This document shows, piece after piece, positions 34,290 through 42,696 of a stretch of DNA of 64,000 nt (positions are counted from its first letter, which is position 1; each line of letters opens with the position of its first letter). Both the position numbers and the translations under genes were made by a program. The stretch spans positions 62,001-126,000 of the forward strand of contig JANRLL010000001.1 in assembly GCA_033762715.1 (NCBI GenBank). Reading direction: 5' to 3'. The notes under the pieces were generated by a model that saw only the letters and a list, made by a program, of their open reading frames with translations, had not been told where the DNA came from and made no database searches. This DNA is from JANRLL01 sp033762715 (lineage in GTDB: Bacteria; Pseudomonadota; Alphaproteobacteria; Rickettsiales; SXRF01).

Positions 34290-35492
34290 CTATGTCATTG
34301 ATTCAGCGAATTTTTTTATTCTAGCCACCGCTTCAGCCAGTATTTTCTCGGATGTGGCATAGGATATTCTGAAATAGCCGTTCAAACCAAAGGCGCTTCC
34401 GGCTACCACGGCAACCAGCGCTTCTTCTAGTAAAGCATTGCAAAAATCATTGCAGCTAGTGATGGTTTTACCACCGGCGGTTTTTTTGCCGATCAATTGT
34501 TTCATGCTAGGAAACACATAAAATGCACCTTCAGGTTTCAGGCAGCGCAGCCCTTCAATGGCATTGATGCCATCGACGACAAGGTTGCGACGAGCGGCGA
34601 AACTTTTTTTCCAATCCTGCAAGAAGGCTTGTGGGCCATTGAGGGCGGCAACCGATGCCGCTTGGCTGATAGAGGAAGGGTTAGAGGTGCTATGCGATTG
34701 AATATCGCTCATGGCCGTAATCAGCGGCTTAGGACCTCCCGCATAGCCAATACGCCAGCCGGTCATAGAATAGGCCTTTGATACGCCATTTACCGTAAGC
34801 GTGCGGTCATAGAGTTTAGGTTCAAGTTGGGCGATCGTTTTGAAAACAAATCCGTCATAGGCCAGATGCTCATAAATATCATCAGCGAGGATCATCACCT
34901 GCGGGTGCTTAAGCAACACATCAGCCAGTGCGCGAAGTTCGGCTTCGCTATAGGCGGCGCCCGTCGGGTTAGACGGTGAGTTGAGGATCAGCCATTTGGT
35001 TTTGGCGGTGATGGCTTTTTCCAGCGCAGCGGGGGCTAGTTTGAAAGCGCTTTCTTCGCCGCAAGCAATCGTGATGGGCGTGCCTTCGGCGAAAATCACC
35101 ATATCTGGATACGAGACCCAGTATGGCGCGGGGATGATCACCTCGTCACCTGGATTAAGCGTAGCTAGAAAGGCATTAAAAATAACATGTTTGGCGCCCA
35201 CGCCTGCAACCACTTGGTTGGGTGCATAGTCTAGGCCGTTCTCGCGTTTGAATTTATCGCAGATGGCTTTTTTCAGGGCCGGCGTTCCGCCTACGGCTGT
35301 GTATTTAGTTTCGCCGCGATTGATGGCTTCAATCGCTGCCTGTTTGATATGATCGGGCGTGTCAAAGTCAGGTTCACCCGCTCCCAGACCAATCACATCC
35401 TTGCCGGCAGCTTTGAGCTCGGCGGCTTTGGCGGTGACAACCAGGGTAGGCGATGGTTTTACACGGGCGAGTCGGTCGGCGACAAGAGACAT
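34290..35492 (-). CDS. Aspartate/aromatic aminotransferase, class I
   Basis: 400 residues from the ATG at 35492, preceded by GAGGAAT. The PLP lysine is in VNGVSKAYSMTGWRIGYAGG near residue 235. Type-Ib aspartate aminotransferase signatures NSPSNPTGAAYS, ADDIYEHLAYDG and GAGEPDFDTPDHIKQAA are present. It transfers the amino group between aspartate and 2-oxoglutarate. Members of this subfamily can act on prephenate too. It is transcribed alone on the minus strand. Confidence 0.9.
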   Translation of the reverse strand: MSLVADRLARVKPSPTLVVTAKAAELKAAGKDVIGLGAGEPDFDTPDHIKQAAIEAINRGETKYTAVGGTPALKKAICDKFKRENGLDYAPNQVVAGVGAKHVIFNAFLATLNPGDEVIIPAPYWVSYPDMVIFAEGTPITIACGEESAFKLAPAALEKAITAKTKWLILNSPSNPTGAAYSEAELRALADVLLKHPQVMILADDIYEHLAYDGFVFKTIAQLEPKLYDRTLTVNGVSKAYSMTGWRIGYAGGPKPLITAMSDIQSHSTSNPSSISQAASVAALNGPQAFLQDWKKSFAARRNLVVDGINAIEGLRCLKPEGAFYVFPSMKQLIGKKTAGGKTITSCNDFCNALLEEALVAVVAGSAFGLNGYFRISYATSEKILAEAVARIKKFAESMT

Positions 35493-35525
35493 ACTATTCC
35501 TCAATCAAAGTAGATGAGGCGCGTT

Positions 35526-36416
35526 TTACGGTAATATTTCCAGCTCGACAAGCACTGTTTGCTTGTTAGGCAGTGGAATTGTGATCGTGGGCTGATTTCC
35601 ATGCATGGTTTTTTGCATGGCTGGCGGTACAATCAGCAGACGCTGCGTGCCTGGAGAGGTTCCCATGACGCCTTGCTCCAACCCCATAAACACCTCAGAT
35701 TTGCCAGGCGTAAAGGTGAGGGGAGTTGGCGTGGTATCGTCTTTGGGGTAAAGGCGTTTGCCTTCCATATCCCACATAGTAAGCGCCACCGTAACCGGCA
35801 TGCCGCAGCTGATGGTGGCGCCATTGCCACCGCGCTGGGTAAACATGCGGTAAGGCGTATCGCGCGGGGCTGGCAGGGTTGGTTTGGCATCCAGCAACTC
35901 GATATCAAACACAATTTCCTGATCGCGTGGCATGTCGTCACGTGCGAAACCTTCAGCGCCATAGGTAAGGGCCGGTTGCGCGGCTACGCTGCGTTTGCCT
36001 TGCGGCGTCATCCCCACTATTGCGCGTTCAAAGACGGGCATGACTTTGCCTTCGCCGATACGGTAGGTCAGGGGTTTGTCGGCAGAAACCTGGTCAGGAA
36101 GCGAGGTGCCATCGGCAAGCGAAGTGGTATAGGCGATGCGTACTTCTTGCGCGCAGCCGACCGGCTCTCCATTGCCGGGCTTTACTTCTTTGATCAACAG
36201 ATCATTTTGCATGGTGGGAAAGAGTTTGCTTTTAAAGGAGTCATAGCCAAACAATTTCTTCGGATGCAGCTCTTCAGCGGCTTTATCGAGCGCTTTTCGC
36301 GGCTCGCCGTCTTTGTTTTGATTAATAATAATGGCATAGCCGATAAAGCCTAGCAGTAGCCACTTGATCCAAGGAGGCGTTGGCTGTTTTTCTCTTTTTT
36401 TGAAGAACAGGCCCAT
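35526..36416 (-). CDS. Membrane-anchored protein with two FKBP-like domains
   Basis: 296 residues. A single N-terminal membrane anchor (WIKWLLLGFIGYAIII, residues 16-32) is preceded by a basic segment, so the rest is probably periplasmic. Residues ~70-175 and ~195-296 resemble FKBP peptidyl-prolyl isomerase halves (KEVKPGNGEPVGCAQEVRIAYTT, MPVFERAIVGMTPQGKRSV; SEVFMGLEQGVMGTSPGTQRLLIVPPA). Several canonical active-site aromatics are missing, so catalysis is doubtful and a chaperone role more likely. It lies between ychF and the aminotransferase. Confidence 0.78.
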   Translation of the reverse strand: MGLFFKKREKQPTPPWIKWLLLGFIGYAIIINQNKDGEPRKALDKAAEELHPKKLFGYDSFKSKLFPTMQNDLLIKEVKPGNGEPVGCAQEVRIAYTTSLADGTSLPDQVSADKPLTYRIGEGKVMPVFERAIVGMTPQGKRSVAAQPALTYGAEGFARDDMPRDQEIVFDIELLDAKPTLPAPRDTPYRMFTQRGGNGATISCGMPVTVALTMWDMEGKRLYPKDDTTPTPLTFTPGKSEVFMGLEQGVMGTSPGTQRLLIVPPAMQKTMHGNQPTITIPLPNKQTVLVELEILP

Positions 36417-36431
36417 AGGTGTCAGCGTTGA

Positions 36432-37532
36432 TTAGGTGTTGAAGCGGAAATGTAATACATCCCCGTCTTTTACCACATATTCCTTGCCTTCTAAACGAAA
36501 TTTTCCAGCTTCTTTGGCACCTTGCTCACCATTATTGGTAATGTAGTCTAGATAAGCAATGGTCTCAGCGCGGATAAAGCCTTTTTCGAAATCGGTATGG
36601 ATAACGCCGGCGGCTTGCGGCGCACTCATACCTTGGATAATGGTCCAGGCACGCGCTTCCTTTGGGCCCACCGTGAAATAGGTGACCAGATCAAGCAGCT
36701 TGTAGCCGGCGCGGATGATGCGCGCTAGGCCGGTTTCTTCCAGTCCAATCGCCGACAAGAATTCTTGTTTTTCTTCTTGGGTCGCAAGCATTGATATTTC
36801 GGATTCGATTTTAGCCGAGATCACCACGCTGGTAGCGCCGCGTTGTTTAGCCATCTCTTCCACTTTAGCCGAAAGTGCATTGCCTTTGTCGGCACTGCCT
36901 TCTTCCACGTTGCACACATACATAGCCGGCTTCGAGGTCAGCAGTTGCAATTGCTGAAACAGTTTTCGCTCGGTAGCATCTTTTAACTCGGTATGGCGTG
37001 CGGGTTTGCCCTCCGACACCACTTTGAGCGCACGTTCGATCAGCTCAAGTTGGGCCGCGATTTCTTTATCTTGCTTGGCTTTTTTCTGCAGCGTAGGAAT
37101 GCGCTTCTCTAAGCTTTCCATATCAGCCAGCACCAGCTCGGTTTCAATAATATCCGCATCGCGCAGCGGATCGATCGAACCTTCCACGTGGGTGATATCG
37201 CCATCTTCGAAGCAGCGCAGCACATACATAATCGCGTCAACTTCGCGGATATGCGCCAGGAACTGGTTGCCTAGCCCTTCGCCTTTGCTGGCGCCACGCA
37301 CCAAACCTGCAATATCGACAAACTCCAGTTGGGTAGGAATAATTTGCGCCGAGCCTGCGATTTTAGCGAGCTTATCCAAGCGGTCATCGGGCACGCCCAC
37401 GCGGCCGACATTGGGCTCAATCGTGCAAAACGGATAGTTGGCTGCTTCTGCCTGCATGGTAGAAAGCAATGCATTGAATAAAGTTGATTTGCCGACGTTA
37501 GGCAGTCCGACGATGCCACATTTAAAACCCAT
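36432..37532 (-). CDS. ychF: Redox-regulated ATPase YchF (Obg-related)
   Basis: 366 residues. P-loop GLPNVGKSTLFNAL, switch-II DIAGLVRGASKGEGLGNQFL, and the nucleotide-specificity site reads NVEE instead of NKxD, which makes the family prefer ATP. The C-terminal TGS domain is present (FFTVGPKEARAWTIIQG, LEGKEYVVKDGDVLHFRF). It binds ribosomes. It follows the 145-residue protein by two bases and sits near pth and rplY, a common arrangement for these translation-linked genes. Confidence 0.96.
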   Translation of the reverse strand: MGFKCGIVGLPNVGKSTLFNALLSTMQAEAANYPFCTIEPNVGRVGVPDDRLDKLAKIAGSAQIIPTQLEFVDIAGLVRGASKGEGLGNQFLAHIREVDAIMYVLRCFEDGDITHVEGSIDPLRDADIIETELVLADMESLEKRIPTLQKKAKQDKEIAAQLELIERALKVVSEGKPARHTELKDATERKLFQQLQLLTSKPAMYVCNVEEGSADKGNALSAKVEEMAKQRGATSVVISAKIESEISMLATQEEKQEFLSAIGLEETGLARIIRAGYKLLDLVTYFTVGPKEARAWTIIQGMSAPQAAGVIHTDFEKGFIRAETIAYLDYITNNGEQGAKEAGKFRLEGKEYVVKDGDVLHFRFNT

Positions 37533-37534
37533 TC

Positions 37535-37972
37535 TTAATCCTTAATGCCTTCGGCAAGTATTTGGTTGATATTCGTTTTGCGTAGTTGAGGGCGGTTTTG
37601 TAGGTAATACACTAAAAGCAACGCATAGATGCATATACCGGCTACCACCATATAGATGATGTTTTGAGTAGTCAGCAAGAGTAACAATACAAAGGTTGAG
37701 CTGATGACATGCGCTAGGCGCGGTACACCGGAGATCATATCCGGCTCGATATAGGCATCGACTACGCCTTTTTTCCCCATCGTATTGACATACTCTTCAA
37801 ACGTCATTTTATGTTTGCCGGTGGGCAGTGCAATCTGTTGCTGGATGATGTGAAACACCTGTTCTTCTTCAGGGGTAAGCATATCAATATCGCGCAGATC
37901 CTGCGTTGTTTGCGTAGATTCAAGCGCTACCAGGCGCTGAAACTTTTTTTCGAGCTTGGTTTTCTTTCTCAT
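37535..37972 (-). CDS. Hypothetical protein with C-terminal transmembrane hairpin
   Basis: 145 residues. Residues 1-80 are charged, with LTPEEEQVFHIIQQQIALP as the main helix. Residues ~92-130 contain two hydrophobic helices (HVISSTFVLLLLLTTQNIIYMVVAGICIYALLLVYYL), which would place both termini in the cytosol. It overlaps pth by four bases and precedes ychF by two, so it is a member of the pth-ychF operon. No family recognised. Confidence 0.72.
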   Translation of the reverse strand: MRKKTKLEKKFQRLVALESTQTTQDLRDIDMLTPEEEQVFHIIQQQIALPTGKHKMTFEEYVNTMGKKGVVDAYIEPDMISGVPRLAHVISSTFVLLLLLTTQNIIYMVVAGICIYALLLVYYLQNRPQLRKTNINQILAEGIKD

Positions 37973-38640
37973 GAAGCGACGTCTTTCATCGTCAGCGCGA
38001 TCTTATTCATAAATCCCGCCTCGTCGCCATCCAGTAATACTATGATATGCCGTGTGATGTCTTGCACCAGTGTTTCCACTGTTGCACGCTCAGCCTTGGC
38101 AAAATCGGACAGCACATAATCAGCAACGCGGTCTTTGTCGCCAGGATGGCCAATGCCGATGCGCACACGCTGGTAGTCTTTGCCCAGCTGTGCATCCAGG
38201 CTTTTAAGGCCGTTATGCCCGCCGTGACCGCCGCCGCGCTTGGCGCGCAATTTACCCAGCGGCAGATCCAGCTCATCATGAAATGCGGTAACGCGTTCGA
38301 CCGGTATTTTATAGAAGCGCGCGGCTTTTTGCGTGGGTTCACCCGAGAGGTTCATGTAGCTCAGTGGTTTAAACAACAGCACTTTGTGGGTGTTGATTTG
38401 CCCTTCGCAGATCATGCCGCCAAAGGCTTTTTTCCAAGCGTTGAATCGGTACTGATCGGCAAGCGCATCTACAACCATAAAGCCAATATTATGGCGGTTT
38501 TGCGCATAGTCTTTGCCGGGATTGCCCAGCCCTACCAAGAGTTGAGGCGCTGTCATGGGGTTCAGGCCATCATCCTGGGTATCACGCGGTGAGTCTTTCC
38601 TTGAAAAAAGACCCACCATGCGTGACCAAAGATTGCCCAT
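37969..38640 (-). CDS. pth: Peptidyl-tRNA hydrolase
   Basis: 223 residues from the ATG at 38640, or 195 from the ATG at 38556 where homologues usually begin (MTAPQLLVGLGNPGKDYAQN). Before 38640 an AGG precedes the start, whereas nothing similar stands before 38556, so the 28-residue extension may be real. Catalytic Asn/His/Asp context is NRHNIGFMVVD near residue 49 and FHDELDLPLGKLR near 120, with GGHGGHNGLKSLDAQLG. It recycles peptidyl-tRNAs dropped from ribosomes. Confidence 0.93.
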   Translation of the reverse strand: MGNLWSRMVGLFSRKDSPRDTQDDGLNPMTAPQLLVGLGNPGKDYAQNRHNIGFMVVDALADQYRFNAWKKAFGGMICEGQINTHKVLLFKPLSYMNLSGEPTQKAARFYKIPVERVTAFHDELDLPLGKLRAKRGGGHGGHNGLKSLDAQLGKDYQRVRIGIGHPGDKDRVADYVLSDFAKAERATVETLVQDITRHIIVLLDGDEAGFMNKIALTMKDVAS

Positions 38641-38658
38641 AACCTAACAAAGAAATGA

Positions 38659-39351
38659 CTATTTCTTCGCAGCTGGTTTCGCGTCTTCTTTTTTCGCATC
38701 GGCAGCAGGAGCAGCCGCAGCGCCAGCAGCAGGAGCAGCCGCAGCAGTAGCCGCCACAGCAGCTGGTTCTTCTTCTTTCGTACGACCAGCAATGGTTGCA
38801 ACGGTGAAGTTACGTTTAATAACGGGTGTAACATCTTTTGGCAGCGCGATGCTTTCGATATGCACGCTGTCACCGATGTTCATCTCTTGCAGATTCACTT
38901 CGATATGTTGCGGAATGGCTTCTGCTGGGCAGATAAATTCGATTTCGTGACGTACAACGTTGAGTACACCGCCACGTTTCAGACCCAGCGATTTATCTTG
39001 GCCAACGAATTTAACGGGCACCATTACGCGGATTTGCGAGCCAGGCTCTACGCGGATGAAATCCACATGTTCAATCACATCGGTTACTGGATGGAATTGC
39101 AGATCTTTTGGCAGGGCTTTCACCACGTCTTTGCCACCCAATTTGATGTCGATCAAACGGCTGCGGAAACGGCCACGTTGATATTCTTGCGTCACATCGG
39201 TTTGTTTCAAAGCGATCGAAACAGGCGTGCCGGTTTTGCTATATAAAATAGCAGGAATTTTGCCTTCACGGCGTAATGCACGAGCAGGGCCTTTTCCGTG
39301 GGTTTCACGTAGCTCTGCGCTTAGGGTAGCATTTTGTTTAGCGTTAGTCAT
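38659..39351 (-). CDS. rplY: 50S ribosomal protein L25 (CTC form)
   Basis: 230 residues. The N-terminal domain binds 5S rRNA (ETHGKGPARALRREGKIPAILYS), followed by the TL5/CTC C-terminal domain (VPVKFVGQDKSLGLKRGGVLNVVRHEIEFICPAEAIPQ). The last ~30 residues are an Ala/Pro/Lys-rich tail (AAAPAAGAAAAPAADAKKED) typical of alphaproteobacterial L25. It is 18 bases upstream of pth and 26 bases after prs. Confidence 0.95.
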   Translation of the reverse strand: MTNAKQNATLSAELRETHGKGPARALRREGKIPAILYSKTGTPVSIALKQTDVTQEYQRGRFRSRLIDIKLGGKDVVKALPKDLQFHPVTDVIEHVDFIRVEPGSQIRVMVPVKFVGQDKSLGLKRGGVLNVVRHEIEFICPAEAIPQHIEVNLQEMNIGDSVHIESIALPKDVTPVIKRNFTVATIAGRTKEEEPAAVAATAAAAPAAGAAAAPAADAKKEDAKPAAKK

Positions 39352-39377
39352 AGTAATACTCCTTTTAAAATCACTTA

Positions 39378-40313
39378 TTAATCAAATAAACTTGAGACGC
39401 TGGTTTCGTCGCTGATGCGCTTGATGGCTTCACCCAGCAGCGCTGCAACAGAAACAATACGAATTTTCGGGGACGCTTTAACTTCGTCGGTCGTCATGAT
39501 GGTATCGGTGGTGACCAGTGAGGTCAGGCTCGATTTAGCAATGCGCTCCAATGCAGCGCCCGACAATACGCCGTGGCTGACATAGGCGGCAACCGAGGAG
39601 GCGCCATTGTTTTTCAGCGCTTCAGCGGCATTGCATAAGGTGCCGGCGGAATCAACGATATCATCCACCAGGATACAATCGCGGCCATCGACTTCACCGA
39701 TGATGTTCATCACTTCTGAATGACCTGCTTTTTCGCGGCGTTTATCAACGATGGCAAGTTCGGCGCCAACACGCTTAGCCAGAGCACGCGCACGCACCAC
39801 ACCACCCACGTCGGGTGATACGATCACCAGCCGGCTGGCATCTTTATAATGCTCTTTAATATCTTGCACTAATACGGGTGCGGCAAATAAATGGTCGAGC
39901 GGGATATCGAAGAAGCCTTGAATTTGTCCCGCATGCAAATCAACCGTAAGCACGCGGTTCGCACCGGCGGCGGTAATGATATTGGCAACGAGCTTAGCGG
40001 AAATCGGAGTGCGCGAACCCATTTTGCGGTCTTGGCGCGCATAGCCGAAATAGGGAACGACGGCCGTTACACGTTTGGCCGAAGCACGTTTGAGCGCATC
40101 CAGGCACACCAGCAACTCCATAATATGGTCGTTAGCAGGATAAGAGGTGGATTGTACGATAAACACATCCTCGCCGCGCACGTTCTCATGGATCTCAACA
40201 AACACTTCTTGGTCAGCAAATCGTTTCACGCTGGCGTTAGTCAGCGGTACGCCCAGATAGTTTGCCATTGATTGAGCCAATGGAATATTGCTATTGCAGG
40301 CCAGTATTTTCAT
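39378..40313 (-). CDS. prs: Ribose-phosphate pyrophosphokinase
   Basis: 311 residues from the ATG at 40313, where GAG stands six bases upstream. An earlier in-frame ATG at 40361 lies in the structured leader. Signatures are KILACNSNIPLAQSMANYL, RFADQEVFVEIHENVRG, YFGYARQDRK, KRREKAGHSEVMN and the PRPP loop DDIVDSAGTLCNA. It makes PRPP from ribose-5-phosphate and ATP, supplying the purine genes encoded at 55-61 kb and histidine/pyrimidine synthesis. It leads prs-rplY-pth-orf-ychF. Confidence 0.96.
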   Translation of the reverse strand: MKILACNSNIPLAQSMANYLGVPLTNASVKRFADQEVFVEIHENVRGEDVFIVQSTSYPANDHIMELLVCLDALKRASAKRVTAVVPYFGYARQDRKMGSRTPISAKLVANIITAAGANRVLTVDLHAGQIQGFFDIPLDHLFAAPVLVQDIKEHYKDASRLVIVSPDVGGVVRARALAKRVGAELAIVDKRREKAGHSEVMNIIGEVDGRDCILVDDIVDSAGTLCNAAEALKNNGASSVAAYVSHGVLSGAALERIAKSSLTSLVTTDTIMTTDEVKASPKIRIVSVAALLGEAIKRISDETSVSSLFD

Positions 40314-40340
40314 AGTGCACTCATGCCCAATTTTAAGACG

Positions 40341-40386
40341 ACAGCCCACCTTCATTCGCATTGCTCCGAATGAAAACGCCGGCTGT
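40341..40386 (-). promoter_or_regulatory. Nested stem-loop in the prs leader
   Basis: In the minus-strand RNA ACAGCC (40386-40381) can pair with GGCUGU (40346-40341). Inside it UUCAUUCG (40374-40367) pairs with CGAAUGAA (40358-40351). This gives a two-part hairpin about 30 bases before the prs start. A perfect DnaA-box 9-mer (TTATCCACA on this strand) is at 40415-40407. I know no riboswitch class matching it. Confidence 0.45.
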
Positions 40387-40454
40387 TAGGCCCGGTCGCC
40401 GCCTGTTGTGGATAAGGGGCGCAACCTAACTATATTTATAAGGAAAGTAAAGTG

Positions 40455-42176
40455 CTAATTCGGCGCTGATACTTCTTTTTCGGCTGAGCGGGTCAGCATA
40501 TAGTCTTCGGCGCGGAACATATCGATAATCCTCGATATTTCGTACTCGTTAACGGCCAGGGCTTTGAGCAAAGCACCGCCCATTTGCAGGCTGACTTCAA
40601 ACATTTCCGCCACTGCTAGATCGGCGCCCGCTTTTTCAAGCTTCTGTACTTGTTCAATATTTTTGGCGCGGGCGATAATCGGCAACTCAGGGTTGATTTC
40701 ACGGATGGTTGCTATGGTTTGCAGCGCCACACGCGTATCGTTATGGGTGATAATCAGCGCTCTGGCGCGATTGATACCGAGCGCATTGAGCACATGCACT
40801 CGCGCCGTATCACCGAAATAAACAGGAATGCCGTTTTTACGTTCTTTTGCCACCAGGAAGGAATCCATATCAATGGCAACATAGTTGATATTTTCACTTT
40901 CCAACAGACGTGCCACGGTATGACCCACACGACCAAAGCCGCTGATGATGACATGGTTGCTGAGATCAAGTGTTTCTTCCACGATGTCGCTGGGATTGGT
41001 GATGGTGTTTTTCTCAAGCATCAAGGAGAGGCGCTTACCCAAGCTTGCAATCATAGGGGTGAGGGCCATGCTGATGGTAATCACCACCAGTAAGATTTGC
41101 GAAAGTTGATGATCGAGCAGACCTTTTGTGTCGGCGAGGGTGAAAAGCACAAAACCAAATTCACTGCCTTGTGACAGCAGCAAGCCTACATGCAGCGCGG
41201 TGCCCATGCTAAAATCGAATATGCGTCCCAGCGCGATGATGATGATTGCTTTGCATGCCATCAGTGCAATGGTCAAGCCGATGATGCTCATAAAACTATT
41301 TAATAGGGTGTCGAGATTGAGCGACATGCCGACCGTCATGAAGAAAAGACCGAGGAAGAGCCCTTTAAATGGCAATATATCGGCTTCCACCTGTGTTTTG
41401 AACTCGGTCTCAGCTACGAGCAATCCCGCCATAAACGCACCGAGCGCAGGCGAAAGCCCTGCATAATGCGTCAGCGCGGAGACGCCGAGTACAACAAACA
41501 AAGTCGTAGCGGTGAATAGTTCGGTGTGATCGAGCGAAGCGATAAAGCGAAAAAGTGGACGCAGTAAAAAATGCCCGGCGATAAAAATAGTTGCGATACA
41601 AAGCGAGGCTTTAATCACCACATCTCCGATAATCTCGATTAAGGGGCGCTGCTCCTCACCGCTGCCTACAATAGAGACGAATACTAAAAGTGGGATAACG
41701 GCGAGATCTTGCAAGATAAGAACAGCTAAGGCCAAGCGGCCTACGCGTGATGCCTTTTCGCCTTGTTCATTGATCACCTGTAATACGATAGCGGTGGAAG
41801 ATAGCGCAAGTCCGCCAGCAATGATGATGGCTGATTGTTGATCGCTAATGCCTGAGGCAAAGAACAAGGTAAAGGCGCCAATCGTTATGATAAGTTGTGC
41901 GCCGCCGAAACCGAATACATGGGTGCGCATGCTGCGCAGACGTTCGAGCGACAACTCAAGGCCGATCAAAAACAAGAGGAAGATAATACCGAATTCGGCA
42001 AAGCCCGCTGTGGTGGTCGTATCACGAATAAATGAAAAGCCAAACGGGCCGATAATGGTGCCAGCCGCCAGATAGCCGAGTACAGGGCTCAGGCGTATCG
42101 CGCGAAATATCGCAACAATAAGCACTGCAGCGCACAGTAAAATAACAGCTTCTAATAGTTGGTTGGCAGCGTGCAT
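40455..42176 (-). CDS. Monovalent cation:proton antiporter with RCK domain (KefB/KefC/YbaL type)
   Basis: 573 residues. Residues 1-385 contain about 12-13 transmembrane helices of the CPA2 exchanger fold. A QDLAVIPLL segment and ALSSTAIVLQVINEQGE near residue 108 match the discontinuous-helix region of CPA2 antiporters. Residues ~405-530 are an RCK_N/TrkA-N domain with Rossmann start VIISGFGRVGHTVARLL, which binds NAD or glutathione in Kef proteins. It would exchange K+ or Na+ for H+ in response to electrophile or osmotic stress. gshA in the window supplies the glutathione ligand. Lone gene. Confidence 0.9.
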   Translation of the reverse strand: MHAANQLLEAVILLCAAVLIVAIFRAIRLSPVLGYLAAGTIIGPFGFSFIRDTTTTAGFAEFGIIFLLFLIGLELSLERLRSMRTHVFGFGGAQLIITIGAFTLFFASGISDQQSAIIIAGGLALSSTAIVLQVINEQGEKASRVGRLALAVLILQDLAVIPLLVFVSIVGSGEEQRPLIEIIGDVVIKASLCIATIFIAGHFLLRPLFRFIASLDHTELFTATTLFVVLGVSALTHYAGLSPALGAFMAGLLVAETEFKTQVEADILPFKGLFLGLFFMTVGMSLNLDTLLNSFMSIIGLTIALMACKAIIIIALGRIFDFSMGTALHVGLLLSQGSEFGFVLFTLADTKGLLDHQLSQILLVVITISMALTPMIASLGKRLSLMLEKNTITNPSDIVEETLDLSNHVIISGFGRVGHTVARLLESENINYVAIDMDSFLVAKERKNGIPVYFGDTARVHVLNALGINRARALIITHNDTRVALQTIATIREINPELPIIARAKNIEQVQKLEKAGADLAVAEMFEVSLQMGGALLKALAVNEYEISRIIDMFRAEDYMLTRSAEKEVSAPN

Positions 42177-42696
42177 AATATGGTAGTTGGTCTATGAGGT
42201 GGTGGGTATAAAACACCACTTGTCTATCCGATGCAAAGCCTCTTTTTATGAATGTCAGTACGATGCATTTTGTAGCTACAAAATGGTTGTTAGTGATCGA
42301 CATAAAAATATAGAATGGCGTATAGTGAGGTAGAAATAGGGCGTACTGCTTACTATATTAGTAGATAAGAAAAGATGCTTTTATCGCTAGGCAATATTTG
42401 CCCAGATAGAGATGTTCGGTAATTTTTGATGCGCTCTTTGTACACAGTTTGAAAGCGATTGTCACATAAAGTAAAGGATTCATTAATTGGCGAGTATTGG
42501 CAATCAATAACTCTTATTATATATATAAAATTCAATATGTTAATAATATGCCCATTTTTTAGGCAAGTAGGATTGACACTAGGGTTAACCTGATTTAGAT
42601 GAAAAATTGATGGGTATATCCTCAGAGTTATCCACAGAAATAGTGGATTATTTTGAGCCATTGAAATTACTATAAAAAATACTTTAGACTAGATTT
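42177..42696. other. AT-rich intergenic region with DnaA-box-like sites and a shared 14-mer
   Basis: 520 bases with no gene. It holds a perfect DnaA box (TTATCCACA, 42628-42636) facing an imperfect partner (GTGGATTA, 42643-42650), a near match (TTGTACACA, 42438-42446), and GCGATTGTCACATA (42455-42468) shared with the zapA upstream region. A TATATATATA-type AT run lies near 42520. Promoters for the divergent antiporter and uvrC must lie here. Confidence 0.5.

Noticed and set aside
35559..36353. Open frame of 264 codons opposite the FKBP-like gene
   Set aside because: It lies wholly antisense to a gene with recognisable domains and has no such features of its own.
42177..42696. Replication origin
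   Set aside because: DnaA-like boxes are present, but no dnaA, gidA, parAB or hemE gene, and no strand-bias switch, lies around it.
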